Positions 50,601 to 62,770 of a stretch of DNA of 64,000 bases are shown piece by piece. Within the stretch, counting starts at the first letter, position 1, and each line of letters opens with the position of its first letter. Made by a program: the position numbers and the translations under genes. The stretch lies in assembly GCA_023055355.1 (NCBI GenBank), contig JALJCS010000002.1:80997001-81061000 (forward strand). The letters are read 5' to 3'. The DNA comes from Agelaius tricolor (lineage: Eukaryota; Chordata; Aves; Passeriformes; Icteridae). Under the pieces are notes generated by a model. The model was given only the letters and a program-made list of their open reading frames with translations, was not told the origin of the DNA and ran no database searches.

Positions 50601-51429
50601 ATTTCATCTTCTCTGCTTCCAGACCACACATTATTTCATGATCTGAGACATCACGTTCAGATTTACATATTTTTAAAGTATGGGTGGAAATGCTTTAGCA
50701 AAGGATAACGTAGTTTTAACTTTAATCTGGATAGCAGCAGAAATGCTAAGATTAGGCACAGCTGTTGTATATTTGCTAGATCTACTAGGTTTGAGTGTCT
50801 AGCAGACAATGATGCATATTTTCCAATTTCATTATTCTAGTACACTGATTTTTTGCTTCCTTCCCTCTTCCTTCTTTTCTTCATAGCTTGTTTGTTCCTT
50901 CTCTGCATCCTTGAACAGCTCATCATTTAAAATTTTCGTAATACAAAGGAATGGCTGCTTGTCTTTTACAGCTGCTGAAACTGATTGTCGTTTCCAGTCC
51001 AGCCCAGGCTTTCTCCTTTGGTGGCCTGACTGCTTTAGTATGAACTTCCTTGAATAATTAGCCAAGGATTGCATTCTTCACACGAATGCACTGGCACATT
51101 GGATGTAATTTGATCAGGTTCAATCAAAACATCTATTAGAATGGTATTGCTTCAAAAAATGCATGCGACTTTTCTGACTCAGTTCTGCAGCCCGCCTCCA
51201 AGCTTAATACACTTTGTTGTATCATCTCTCACTGTCACTAACTTCCTACATCTTTCTGGTAATACAGAATGTGGGAAAGAAGTCTTAAGTGGCAGCCTTA
51301 TAAGACACAGCCTTATATGACACAGAGAGGAGGAAGAAAGGAATTCCATAATTTCTTTTACCTCCAGGAACTCTGCAGCTGGTTCCTTCTCTTCATCTTC
51401 TAAGTATGTGGAAAACTGTTATCACATCC
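44647..51429. other. AT-rich non-coding sequence
   Basis: No recognised gene or repeat family. Frames of 113 and 149 codons overlap near 45860-46416 in a locally GC-richer patch without domain signal. A minus-strand 80-codon Lys/Glu-rich frame lies at 50832-51074, also unrecognised. A 17-base-period direct repeat of AAAAGAAATTATTAT lies near 48465-48496. Confidence 0.5.
44851..45022 (+). other. Candidate exon-like open segment (weak)
   Basis: One reading frame is open across 172 bases between an AG acceptor (CTATTTATAG, 44841-44850) and a GT donor (GTCAG|GTGAAAAG, 45018-45030). It encodes SHCIQVDDLSKYLYLSISSA and onward, ending ...YIDTTLMYVR before a stop just past the donor. The segment is GC-richer than its flanks. 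I recognise no protein family, and 172 bases is not a multiple of three. Chance is a real alternative. Confidence 0.12.
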
Positions 51430-51803
51430 TGTCACAGTAGAGATGGACAAAGACACGTGTTTCTTCTTGCACTATGCTGAATCTTTATTGCACACAGCTG
51501 ATATTTATATGGTTATCAGAGGGCACCGTGTTCAATTCCAATTGATCAGCAACTTTTTGTAACTCAGTTCATTGGTTGGTAATGGCTAGTGTACATGTCC
51601 ATCAAAACTTTTCTCTTTAAGGATGTTTACATATTTGTCTCCTAGGTAAAGAACAATTTCTCACAGGTAAGAGTCGTTCTCCTCACAGGTGCAATCAGTT
51701 CCCACAGGAATAGATTGACATGCAAGCTGATTCTCACTGTTACAATTTTTTTCTCATGGGAACTTATCAGGCTAGCTGTTAGCTATACTTAGCTGTAGTA
51801 ACA
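51430..51803 (-). mobile_element. Endogenous retrovirus LTR, antisense
   Basis: On the minus strand this unit begins TGTTACTACAG at 51803 and ends CTACTGTGACA at 51430, giving canonical TG...CA ends over 374 bases. Inside it are a TATA-like ATATAAATAT (51501-51510) and the polyadenylation signal AATAAA (complement of 51484-51489), in correct order and orientation for an LTR. No matching duplication of 4, 5 or 6 bases is found at these ends, and no retroviral coding, primer-binding or polypurine sequence is visible nearby. It is most likely a solo LTR whose flanks have diverged, or my end calls are a few bases off. The family is not assigned. Confidence 0.7.
51484..51489 (-). promoter_or_regulatory. 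AATAAA polyadenylation signal in LTR
   Basis: The plus strand reads TTTATT. On the LTR sense strand, AATAAA follows the ATATAAATAT motif after only about 11 bases. Confidence 0.55.
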
Positions 51804-52254
51804 AGGCCTGAACCATGATTTTGCAAGGCCTTTATTTTGTAAGATATTACCTATAAGTGAAAATGTCCAATTTTTCTTCTGGTGTTGTGTTGAAAAGACA
51901 TGTCGCAATTAGATATCAGAGAGGAAAAGACTGATCTAAATGGAATGAAGTCAGTTTCAAATCTTACACAGTTTGCATAGTGCTGCTGGGATGATCTTCT
52001 GTCTTTACCTAGTGCATCTAATAATTTTGGCATGAACAATTTTGAACGTGGCAATATCTCTACCATATTTTTTTTGGACTTATGTCGCACCAGTGCACAC
52101 CATGCCTGGAAGATATTTGCTACCTTAGAGCCAAGGAAAACAACAGAACAAGGCAGTTAAGACACATAAGTGGAGGATGTTTTATAATTTTCTCCTAAAA
52201 GGAACTGTCCTAAAATTCTCCAACCGGTGTAATCTATTCAGTATGCATAGGTGT
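51804..52254. other. Unassigned non-coding spacer
   Basis: Lies between an LTR and an old CR1. It contains an 8-bp direct repeat CAAGGCCT (51802-51809 and 51824-51831) straddling the LTR edge. Nothing else is recognised. Confidence 0.5.
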
Positions 52255-53420
52255 CTATGGTTATTTCTTCTTATGTACAGAACTTTGCATTTCCCCTTGC
52301 TGAACTTTATGTGATTCATCTCTCTCTTTCTGTGAAACCTAAGGAGCAGGTTGCTGCTCTATGTGGCAGCACAACAACCTGGTGTACCAGCCAGTTCCCT
52401 CCATTCTGTATTTTTGAAATTGCTGAGAGGGAACCCCATCTCCTTCTCCAGCTCTTAACGAAAAGTTGCAACAGTACTGGTCCCAGTATTGACCCCTGGG
52501 ACAATAGTGACACACCAGTGACAGGACTCCAACTGAGCCCTTCACTGCTCAGCATAACTCTCCAGACCTGGCTGTTCAGTAGCTTTTCAATTCACCTCAC
52601 TGTATCCTTATCTTTGTTAGCTTCTCTATGAGACGTTTATTAGTAGTCATGATGAAAGTTTTGCTAAATTGAGATTAAGTAGCATGAACTGCTGTTCCCT
52701 ATCAAACCATCACCTCACTGAGGCTGTTGAAATAAGATTTTTCTTTCACATAACCATACTGACTACTCTTGACCACCTTCTTGTCCTTCATGTTTTTGGA
52801 ATTAGATTCCAGGTAGATTTTCTCCACCATGTTCCCAAGGACTAAGATTAACTATTTCCTCTTAGGATTCAGAACGCCATCTCCTGGCTACTCTAGCCAA
52901 GGGTTACCCTGACTTTCACATCCTTGAACAGTTCTTTCTTGTTCACAAATGTCAGATCCAGCAGAACCCCTTTCTTTACTGGTTCCTCAGTTACCTGGAA
53001 CAGAAAGTTGTCTTCAACACATCATAAAAGTCTTTCAAATTACCTGGGTCCTGCTGTTTGTCTATCTGGCATAGATTAGGGTGTTTGAAATCCACCATAG
53101 GAAGCAGGGCCTGTGAATGTGAGGCCATATCTCCTTCCTGATCAGGAGGTCTATATTGGATTCTGACTACAAAAGCAACCTGCAACCTGGCTGCCCACTA
53201 GTAATTACCCATAAATTCTTGACCAATTCCTGGACAAATCATAGAGACAGACCTTCATGTAAGCAAGTGGTTTCACATAAAGGACAAATCCTTCTTCTCA
53301 CCTTCCCAAACCTTTCCTTTTAGAGAGCCTGTATCCCTCCATTGAAGCATTAAGCCATGTGTGCCTTTCCACACATTCATGTAATCTCACTGTATTGCAG
53401 TGACAGAGCTGTGAAGAAGA
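52255..53420 (-). pseudogene. Old CR1 LINE ORF2 copy, antisense, internally deleted
   Basis: The minus strand carries decayed CR1 ORF2 in the order endonuclease (high coordinates) then reverse transcriptase (low coordinates). Endonuclease: at 52991-53185 the frame reads RIQYRPPDQEGD...SHSQALLPMVDFKHPNLC, matching the family's CYRPPDQ and GDFNHPDICW blocks. Sequence near 53320-53345 matches the preceding G-Y-R-L-F block. Reverse transcriptase: at 52316-52555 the frame reads LSWSPVTGVSLLSQGSILGP, the SSWRPVTSGVPQGSVLGP block, and 52740-52850 matches the N-terminal RT region. Between about 52865 and 52890 the RT region passes directly into endonuclease C-terminal sequence, so well over a kilobase of ORF2 is missing. 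Many stops and frameshifts are present, the YxDD end is absent or decayed, and it is inactive. Confidence 0.88.
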
Positions 53421-55945
53421 GGAAGATTGAAGGGAAATGGTTGCTTTTATGACAAGCAAGAAAACCAGTCTGGCTTAAGGCAATCTTTTGCTTTACTTCT
53501 TTATGTGATCAAAATAAGATTTAAAAAATGGAAACAGCTAGTGCCTGTTTTGTATTAGTATGACAGCTTTAAGATGTAGGGAGTGCAAGACTGGCTAAAA
53601 ACTGACTAGCTGATTAAATTTGATAGCTTTGTAATAGAATTTTATAAGACTTTGCAGACGTGTACAGTATAGAAATGTGACTGCATGCTGAATAGGCTTT
53701 TAGCCCTCATCTTCTTTTTAGTACCAATACTGTCCAAACCAGCTCTGAAGTATATTCCTTAACTAAAAGATTTGCTATATTTAACTTATACAGAGGGACA
53801 AGCCCTTGGGAAATATCAATTTTTTCAGTTGTTTAAACCAAATTAACTAATAAAATGTGCACTTTACAGATTGTACGGGTTCCTGTATCTTATCTTTTAA
53901 AAATTACTTAGAAGAGATATAGGTGAACTGCTTCCTGCTTACTTCTTTTTATCAGCAGTACTGGCTTATTCCTGTATTACCAAAACTCAAACAAGTTAAC
54001 TTTCACCAGCTGAAGTTCATTTAAAGGATATTTCAGCTCCAGAGCTAAAAGACCAAACTAAGGCTAATCCAATAACTTCTGAAAGTGATACATGACATTT
54101 ACAAAATTATTTTCTGCAGGTATAAGACAACTCTTTTTTTTTTTTCTGTTTTAAATCTAGTATTTCTCTTCCATTTAAAACAGATTTTGCTATAGACGAC
54201 CACTGTATGAAAAAGAACTTGCTATTTAATAACACTTTTTTTTTTTTTTTTAGCAGGACAGTATGTTAATATACTAGTTAATTAATCAATATTAGTGTGA
54301 ATATTAGGGACAATGAAAGAGATACTTTGAGTGACTTGGGAATATATTAAAATGTAAACAAAATACAAAATACTGTAAATCAGAAACTCTATTCCTGATC
54401 AATATATGCTGCTGTGTGCTTTCAATACTAGAAAATTTAGGATGCAAATAGAGTAATAGTAATAGCAAGAAAAAAATGAAATACTTTCTATTTATATAGA
54501 TATTTCAACAAGGAAAATATTTTTGAAAAAGCTTCAAATGAAATTAATCTATCAAAATTACTGATAGGAACACTGTATTCCACAAAGAACAGAACAGTTG
54601 ATATTGAAAGATTTAATAAAGAGAACCCTGACTGTTCTGGACATTTTTCTTTACACACATTTGTATAAACGTATTATATGAAGACATACGTGTCAACATT
54701 TTTCTTAATGGAATAGCTTCGTAATAACAGGATATAATATTTCATATGTATATATAGCAACCAAACACTATTTTTTCACTTGAGCATTTTGTAAATTCCC
54801 ACTGTACTATATATTTAGCCAAATTTGAAGAAAATAGGACAACCCTCTTAACAAGAATGACAAAATCAAGTGGGAATAACCCAAATTTAGAGAATATTTA
54901 GAATATAGGATGTATATGTATCATGGAGGACCAAAATGCCGTTCCACAGCAAATGTTGTTCCCATGTTTGAAGTAATTTGTAGGTCTACAGGAACAACTG
55001 GTTTCCATTGTCTGTTTTCAGATTTGTGGCATAGGAAAAACTGCTGTGGACTGGAAATAGAAGCCATTACTTATAAATTGCATATGGGTAGAAGCTCAGG
55101 GATATTACTGTAGCTTGGAACTTCTCTACTTTTTGGTAAGAAACAGAGAGAAAGGCATTGGGTTGAATAAACTCAAGTGACAGTGAAAGCAATTTCTACT
55201 GGGCTTTCACTTCTCATGGTTTAGATACTTGCATTGATAGATCTTACTAGTGTAGAGGCATATGAGTTTTGCAATGAAAATCCATTTTAAAAGACATCAT
55301 ATGTTTCATGGTCCTCAGTACTGTGATGTGTTCCATGCCCACAGAAAAGTTTATCACAAAACTAAGAACAAAAGTCTTCTAGATACACAATCCTAATCTA
55401 GAAAAGAGTCAAAGTCACATTTAAAGACACTGAATAACAGAGCTGGGAAAAAAAATTTGAATTCCCATCAAAATAAAGAATCCTGCTGCCTCTTCTTGGC
55501 CATCTACAAATAATTACTAACTGAACTTCAACAGAATACAGGTAGTTTCTTGTAAAAATGTGTTTCCACTGCTCCCTGGAGTTTTGCAAATGTGGAACAT
55601 TTAACGTGAAGCCTGAAAATTTTGTGATGATCATTTAGCTTTCGGTGGTATGTACATAAGTCATATTTGTCAGAACTTTTTAAAGACTTGTTGACATGGT
55701 GCACCAGCTACCAAATGCCCACCCAGCTGCTCTCTCACTCATCTTTCTCAAGAGGATAAGGGGAGAAAATAAGAATTAAAAGATCATGGATTTCAAGAAT
55801 TAGACAGGTAGATTAATAAGAAATTATTTTCCTTGGCAAAACAGACATTATTTAGGGGAGTTAGGTAATTAATTGTCAATTAAAATATACATGCATGGTG
55901 AAAAATAGAAACAAATTAAAATACCTTACCCCTGCCTCCATTTTT
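53421..55945. other. AT-rich non-coding sequence
   Basis: No recognisable genes or repeats. A T17 run sits at 54236-54252. Open frames are under 80 codons with no recognised motif. Confidence 0.55.
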
Positions 55946-55949
55946 TTAT

Positions 55950-56450
55950 TAGTCTTCACATCACATTTTCCACTCACAACCCATCTGTGTCCTTCCTGTA
56001 GCTCAAGCAGTACAGAAGGTATGGGGATACAGTTGGTTCATAACTGTTCCTCTCTGCTGCTCCTTCTTCATGCTTTTGCCTGTTGCAATGTGAGTCCTTC
56101 CCATGTCCTTCAGGATAAAGTTGCTCTGGAGTGGGCTCTTCACCAAATGCATTTCCTGTTGTATCAGTGTGCTTCCACAGGGCTGCCTCTGCTTTGGTGC
56201 CTGGACACCTCCTTCCCCTTCTTCCCCGACCTTGGTGTTTTCTAACTGTTTCTTTCACTGTTCTTTCTAACACTTCATTTCCTCTCTTCTCTCTGGTGTT
56301 TTGGGCATTTCTTAAATATGTTATCATTAGAGGAACCACCAGCGTAGCTGCTGGGCTTAGCCATGTCCCTGTGTCTGGCATAGGGCAGCTCCTGGCTTCT
56401 CAGAGAGAGCACTGCATCCTCCACACAGTCAAAACCTGGACATAAACATC
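55950..56450 (-). mobile_element. Probable old avian interspersed repeat, antisense
   Basis: The minus strand contains a run of blocks that resemble, from memory, a common avian interspersed repeat, possibly LTR-derived. Examples are GAAGAGCCCACTCCAGAGCA (near 56130), GGACATGGGAAGGACTCACA (near 56100), and the AGAAGGAGCAGCAGAGAGGA / ACAGTTATGAAC stretch (near 56040-56070). The segment is GC-richer than its surroundings and purine-rich on this strand. A 135-codon minus-strand frame (55974-56381) spans it, but its charged, low-complexity composition looks like repeat sequence rather than a protein family. The ends are not sharply defined and no family name is assigned. Confidence 0.45.
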
Positions 56451-59400
56451 CCACACACACAGCAAAAATGTTTGCTAAAAGGACTTTAATCTATAACTTT
56501 ACACTTGCACTAGAATGGCTTCAGTAATATCTTGAACAGTGAACAATTGGCAGGAAGACTGAAGGCATCTGGGTGGTTCAGCCAGGTTATTGAGACACTG
56601 TGATGGCAGAACATCAATGCACTGGAGTGAGCCAAAATCTCCTGCTGTTTACTGCCCCCAGCTTGTGATTGCTGAGTTGTTGGGGTAAGGAACAAAGTTC
56701 TCAAGTGTAAATACTGCTCCTTTTTGTGACCTTCTGTCATGTTTTATCTATATCACCTAATAATCTGTGCAGGCACTGGCTACTACTTATTAGGAACAAA
56801 ACAATGACTATGTTTTTCAGAACATCTGAAAAGATCTTCCAATAACTTTCAAAAATGTTGTTCTTGTGTCCACAGATATATATATTACAAAGGGTTGTTT
56901 GCATGGGAGAAGTTTTTTTAGCAGTGGCTTTTATTGTTATTTGCTCTAATCTTTTTATATTTCCTCCCATGGCAAACCTGTTTCCCTGAGACCTTAAGCT
57001 AAATTTCATGGACTTCATAAAATAATTCACTACCCTAACCTGTACCCCATAATTGCTCCTCTCTGTGTTATAGGAGGAGTCAGCTTTTCCATGAAGGTCA
57101 CAGCTAAATTTTAGTTGCTGAAACCTTCAGTCTGGCACTGGTTCAGTGCTACTGCTCTCTTGACCTTGCAGATAGAATGGAGGCAATGTGTAATTCCTTA
57201 TCAGAGAGGAAACAGAAGGGTAAAGAGAAAAATAGTACAAATATAAAAGAAATTAAAGGTAAAACTTGTCATGCATGTTCCTTTGCTTTCTGGTATATGC
57301 AATTAATTTCTAAGCATTTTTTTTTCTTAGTCTAGGTTTTCACAGAGATCTGATTAGAAGAGGTAGGGGAGTTCCTGAATGTAAGTGACTATAAGAGGAA
57401 AAAAAGATGAAAAAAAATTAAAATTTACAATTACTATGTTAATATGTTCAGGGGAGGGCCTCTTTGGTTTTTTTCAAGGAAACAAGCAAAGACACAACAA
57501 ACAGGTTCAGAAGAAATCAAAATCTTTTGTGCTTTGTGCTCCATCTGAAAACTTCAGAACATGACTTGAAACCAGACTTCCAGCTTTCTGACAAATGTCA
57601 GATAAGACTAAGTACTTCAGAAATTAAACTTACAGTTTAATACAGAACATAATGTTTAACATGGCTTTAAAGCATGTAACATACCCAATAATTGTTTTCA
57701 CAGTAAATGTTGTAGATGTTCTTCCAAACAGCAGCACCATTAAATATACTCTCCTTCTTGCTGTCATTCCATTACTTTTCCCTAATTTTTCTTTTTTCTG
57801 CATTTCTTTGTTTCTTCCTTCTTTTAAAAGTTTTGGATGAAAATCCTAAAATAATATATCCTGAGTTTATCACATCAATCAAGAAAAATTTCTACATAAA
57901 CCCTGAGTAAACATGACCAAAAATAAAGAAAACATGGAATTAATATCTTATAAAACTAAACTTGGAACCTTCCAGTCAAGCTGGTTTATTTTGATTCATT
58001 TCTGATTGCTGGGCTACTTTTTCCTTGGGAACAGTACAATCCATCCCTAGCATGACATTACAACCCTCTATGAAATCTTTCTTAATCTCATTTCCGTCCT
58101 GCACTAAGCAGAGAAAACTCTAATGCCAGCACCAATCTTGGCAACACACACCCAAAGAGAAAGTACACACTGAACCAGGAAGGATATTGCCAGCTGAGAT
58201 TTCCACCAACTGGAAAGCAGGGGAGCTGCCACAGCACAGTCAGTACTGGAGGTTTTAACAAGTTTACTGATCATTAGAGCAGTTTTACTGCTATATCTCA
58301 CAGAAACTATGAGCAAAACATTGCATGAAATTCTACAAGCCTGAAAATGTGTTGTGTGTATATACGTGAACTTATTATGTAAATATTATAAATATGCTAA
58401 AAAACAATAAAGTAATATATGCAATGTATTATATATGGAATGTGTCACATAGTAATATACCTTATAGAAATATTCACTATAAATTTGTCATACATTTATG
58501 TTTATGATTTTTATGAATATTATGTATTCATATATTCACTTCTAGAGAAAATAGAAATGTCTTCTGAAAGATATGGACTCTATAACAGTTCACCAGAGGT
58601 TGGCATGGGTTAGATTTGCAGCAGCTGTAGGTCAGTTCTATTCAACTGGTTCATTTAAGTCTCTTTAATTCATATACTCTTAGTTAAGGATTTAGATTTT
58701 TCTGTATGTTGCTCTTCCCTTTTACCATGAACTCACAGAGAAAGTCAATTCCTGCATTTTTTTCTATGTGCATTCAGGTCAGTGACTCTTACTTTGTTTA
58801 TTAGACAGATTCTGCTTGTGAGTAAAAAAAAACAGACTGTTTTTTGTATTTCCCATTAACTTCCTGGCTTCAGCTCTATTTCATGAGAAATTCTGTTTTT
58901 AAAATCCCGAGATCTAATAAAAACTAGGTAAGAACTTACTTACTCTTAGAGTTACCATGTATTTAATTTCCTCTCTTTTATTCTGACATAAAGAGATAAT
59001 GTTGTGGAAATTGGGTCCAATATGCAGCACTTTATGTACACTGGGGGGAAAAAAAATCCTTCTTTCCCTATATAAGCCCATAATGTAACAACATGCTAAA
59101 TAGAAAATGTAATTCTGATTATTCCATCTCCCAAGGTCACCCAAGGACAGAGAGACAATGGAACTGCAAAAGGCAAAGAGGGTAAAGTAGATAACTGGAG
59201 GAATAGGATAAGTAAAGATTAAGTTAAGATTAAATGGGGTAGCCTGAAAACAAAACAGATGAGTAAAAAGGAGATGTGATGCTGGTTTGCCAAATCAAGA
59301 ACATTATAAAGAATTTGAATAAAGAACAATCAGTATTTTGTCAAATGCAAGAATGAGTATACACACAATGAAATTTATAGGAGGAGAAATAAAGTAAAAA

Positions 59401-62400
59401 GGTTTTTTCACATTTCATCTATTTCATGTCTTTATAATGCCTTAAGTCTAAAAAAAAAAGAATGAAATTAAAAGGGAACTAATTGAGAAGAGGCATTCAG
59501 ATTATTAAGCATGGCGATTGCTTCTTGGAAGTGATTGTAGGATACAGTGGGGCAGAATCCCTTTATATTTTTCCTTTAATATCTGCTGGTGCTCTTGGAG
59601 AAAGAAACAAGGTTAAATATTTAGCCTGACTTGGTGGTTCTATCCTTTCACATCCTTATGCAGAGCCATCACAGATAGTTTTCATTAATTATTAAAGTGT
59701 TGATCAATGATGATGTAATTAGATGGCCCGAAAAGCTCTGTAAGATTTTTTAAATGGGGAAATTTAAGCAAAAGATCAGACTGAGCTTGTATAAGCCTGA
59801 AATTATTTTTGTTTGTTTGTTTTATGGGCACATGTTATTCTGTAGTGTTATAATGCAAAGGTTTAAAATACCAATGGTATTTAGGAAAATGAAGGAAAAA
59901 TGAGGGAAAAACTCAAACAAATCAACAATTTTTAAAGGGATACTCTTGTCAAGCTTGCTTTTCTGGAACACACAGAGTACAAATAGCCACTAACTATTGG
60001 TGAATCACTGGGAGAGCCGGACTTTCTTGACAGTAGATCTCTAATCAGAGTTTACATTTTTCCTGGACTTTCCTGGATAGTGTACTTGTTCTTTCTTGGA
60101 TGCTGCTGTGTCCAAGAGTCACAGGCTTTTAAAATGTTTTTATCATTTCCCTGAGGCATGCAAACAAAAGGAGAAAAGTGTTTTTTAAGTAGTTTGTAGC
60201 TCAGCAAAAGCCATACAGGCGGGTGGCAGCGCAGGCAATGATATTTATTTTCTTTAAAAGCTTTTAGAATTGGCCTGGATTCAGAACTCCAGTGTTTGTG
60301 GCAGCTCACTGTGTTTTACCTACTATGCATTTTTTCTGATAAATGGCAGAATCAAGATAATTATTCTGGTAGACATTAGGTCTGATACTATAGCTCCCAA
60401 ATCTTTATTTATGTTAGGCTGAGCACATGGGAATTCCAGGCAGTACCAGTCGTGTTATTTGTCACTTTCAGTTAAGAAAGGCAGGATGTCTAAGCTTTAC
60501 GAGGTTCTTCCTGCATTCTCAGCAGAAATCCTGAGATGGAGAGAGAATGGAGACAGGCCCTGGTCTAAAATAAATTTTTTATGCTTCCCACTAGGCCTAT
60601 GTGTGCAAGCGCATATCTGTTTCCCTCTAATTAAAATGCAAATAGATTAACTAAAAGTGCCTGTGATTAAAATTTGATGTTAATCTGTAGGAGTGGAACA
60701 ATGAAGCTTCACGTGGCTAGTAGCAATTTTGGCTACCCAATCTAGCCTGCCAACACTTCTTTAAGAAAGTGCCCAAGTCCTAATTTAAACACTGTTCTGA
60801 CTGAGGCCTAAGCTTCATTCGTGAGTGTCTCTGAATCTATACAATTTACTTTCCTTTTGGCATATCTAATCCTACCAGATCTCTCCCTCCTTGTTCTGAG
60901 TCCTAAATGGTAGATGAGGTTTCTTTTCACTTCTATGGACACCTGTTCCTTGGTTAAGCAATTTTTCCTCCATAATTCAGCATGTTGAGCAAATAGAGCA
61001 TCTCTGATCCTGCAGAAGAGATATACAGATCTGTCTTAGGGGAAATGACAAAGTAACTGGGCAAGAGTTTTGACCTTAAATCAGAGCTGTATAAGGGCTG
61101 ATGGAGATGTATTTCTAAGGATTTCAAATTATAGAGTCAAATTAATGCATGTGAAATTGCAGTGAAATGTTTGAGGCTGACCTGCAGACAGGATGTCTGC
61201 TTAAATAAAACTCGGACACCTCATGGAACAAAAGCTGCTATAAGGATTATAACTATGCACATTACATCATCCTGTGCTCAGAAGTTGTCTTGCTACCATC
61301 ATTGAGCACATATTGAACAGTTTTAGAAACATCCCTCCTTACATGCCTGCAACATTTCAAGTGTCGGCTCATTCTTCTGTACATCTACAAAAGTAAAATA
61401 TGACAAGTATTGTCATATTTATTATCATCTCCTATTTATTATCATCCCAATGCTTATACCGTGTTCCGCCTATTTAGAGAAAGATCCCGACCTCAAGGAA
61501 GTATATTTAAGTATTGCCATTGAATAAAATTCATACAAGGATGTGCTCAGTCTGTTGCAGAAGACAAGAAAGATACTCTTCAGAGGGAAGGTGATACTTG
61601 AAAACACCAGTAACATTTTAAAAGGGATGAGGAGGGCAGTTGTCCTCCCTCAGGCTAAGCAAAGGGAACAATGGGTGGCTTTGTACCCTTGTCATATTTT
61701 GAAAAAAGAAATTTCATCTTGAAAAAGGAAGCAGTGGTTCAAAGCTAAAGCCAGAGAAGAAAAGAATTTTCCCTAACTGGAATTACTAACACAAGAATAT
61801 TCATCACAGTTATTTGCTTTGAAAGAAATAAAAGAAAGAAAGAGTTAGGAAGGAAAAGTGGTTCCAGAAATGGAGTTCTTCAGGGTAACAGGACAGCTAC
61901 AAAGCAGATGAGAGGTTGTGAGCCAGGAAGCTGTATTCAGCACTGCATTATTACCTCTTACAATTACCTCCTTTTACCAGGAAAGACAGTGAAATTCCTA
62001 GGTACTGATTTCATAAAACTGAATGCCTACATTTTGATTTTTGTACTTAGAGAAACTTTCTGGTACCTCCACCAAACACTCTCTATGTTTCTCCTATAAT
62101 GTTTCTGTTAGTGTACTTTTGCTATTTTCTCTTTTATGTAATAGTTGCCAAATACTGAGAAGCAGAGAAGTTCATACTCAAGGTATGACCTCTGCCACCA
62201 TTACTGTGTATGTAAAACTATCAAAATGCATATAATTCTAGGTAACTGGCAGAGCAATACAACAGTCTTGTGACTGAACTGGAAAACACTGGACTCTTGT
62301 GAAATTTGCATCTGTATTCTGATCTGCAAAGCTCTCTTATTCCAACTCTGCCTATGTGTTGCAAACACATTGCTCCTTATCCATTGCAATTACTCCATCA

Positions 62401-62675
62401 GAGTGAGCATATCAGATTATTAAATACAAACATTCTAAGACAAAACAAACATGCAGTCACAAAAAAGTAATTAAAATGAAGGCATTATTTCCTGATGAGT
62501 TGTAGAAAGTGTTCAGATAATCAGTCCTCAAAGTACATTTTATTGAGATTCAATTTTGCATGTTAAATTGTGTAAAATTTTGTAGCATAAAAGGTTAAGT
62601 ATTTTTTGTGAAACAAAAAGCTTAACAGGACTAATTTACAGACAAAAAAAGGTTAAAGTAACTGAGTGTAATGTC
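56451..62675. other. AT-rich non-coding sequence with possible regulatory segments
   Basis: No recognisable gene or repeat family. Two stretches stand out for clustered homeodomain and POU-type cores and may be conserved regulatory elements: 59640-59760 and 60420-60720. A 10-bp-stem hairpin with an adjacent short tandem repeat is at 61396-61450. Confidence 0.5.
61396..61420. repeat. Perfect 10-bp inverted repeat, 5-nt loop
   Basis: AAATATGACA (61396-61405) and TGTCATATTT (61411-61420) are exact complements around AGTAT. The right arm overlaps a 17-base-period repeat of TATTTATTATCATC ending near 61447. Confidence 0.9.
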
Positions 62676-62770
62676 AGAGAGAGAAGAGAAGAGAAGAGAG
62701 AAGAGAAGAGAAGAGAAGAGAAGAGAAGAGAAGAGAAGAGAAGAGAAGAGAAGAGAAGAGAAGAAGAAAA
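62676..62770. repeat. (GAGAA)n microsatellite
   Basis: About 95 bases of pure purine on the plus strand, a pentanucleotide GAGAA repeat with small phase breaks near 62696-62702 and at its end. The Ser/Leu-rich minus-strand frames across it are artefacts of the repeat. Confidence 0.97.

Noticed and set aside
54236..54252. T-run as an antisense poly(A) tail of a processed pseudogene
   Set aside because: No gene-like sequence or target duplication is found next to it.
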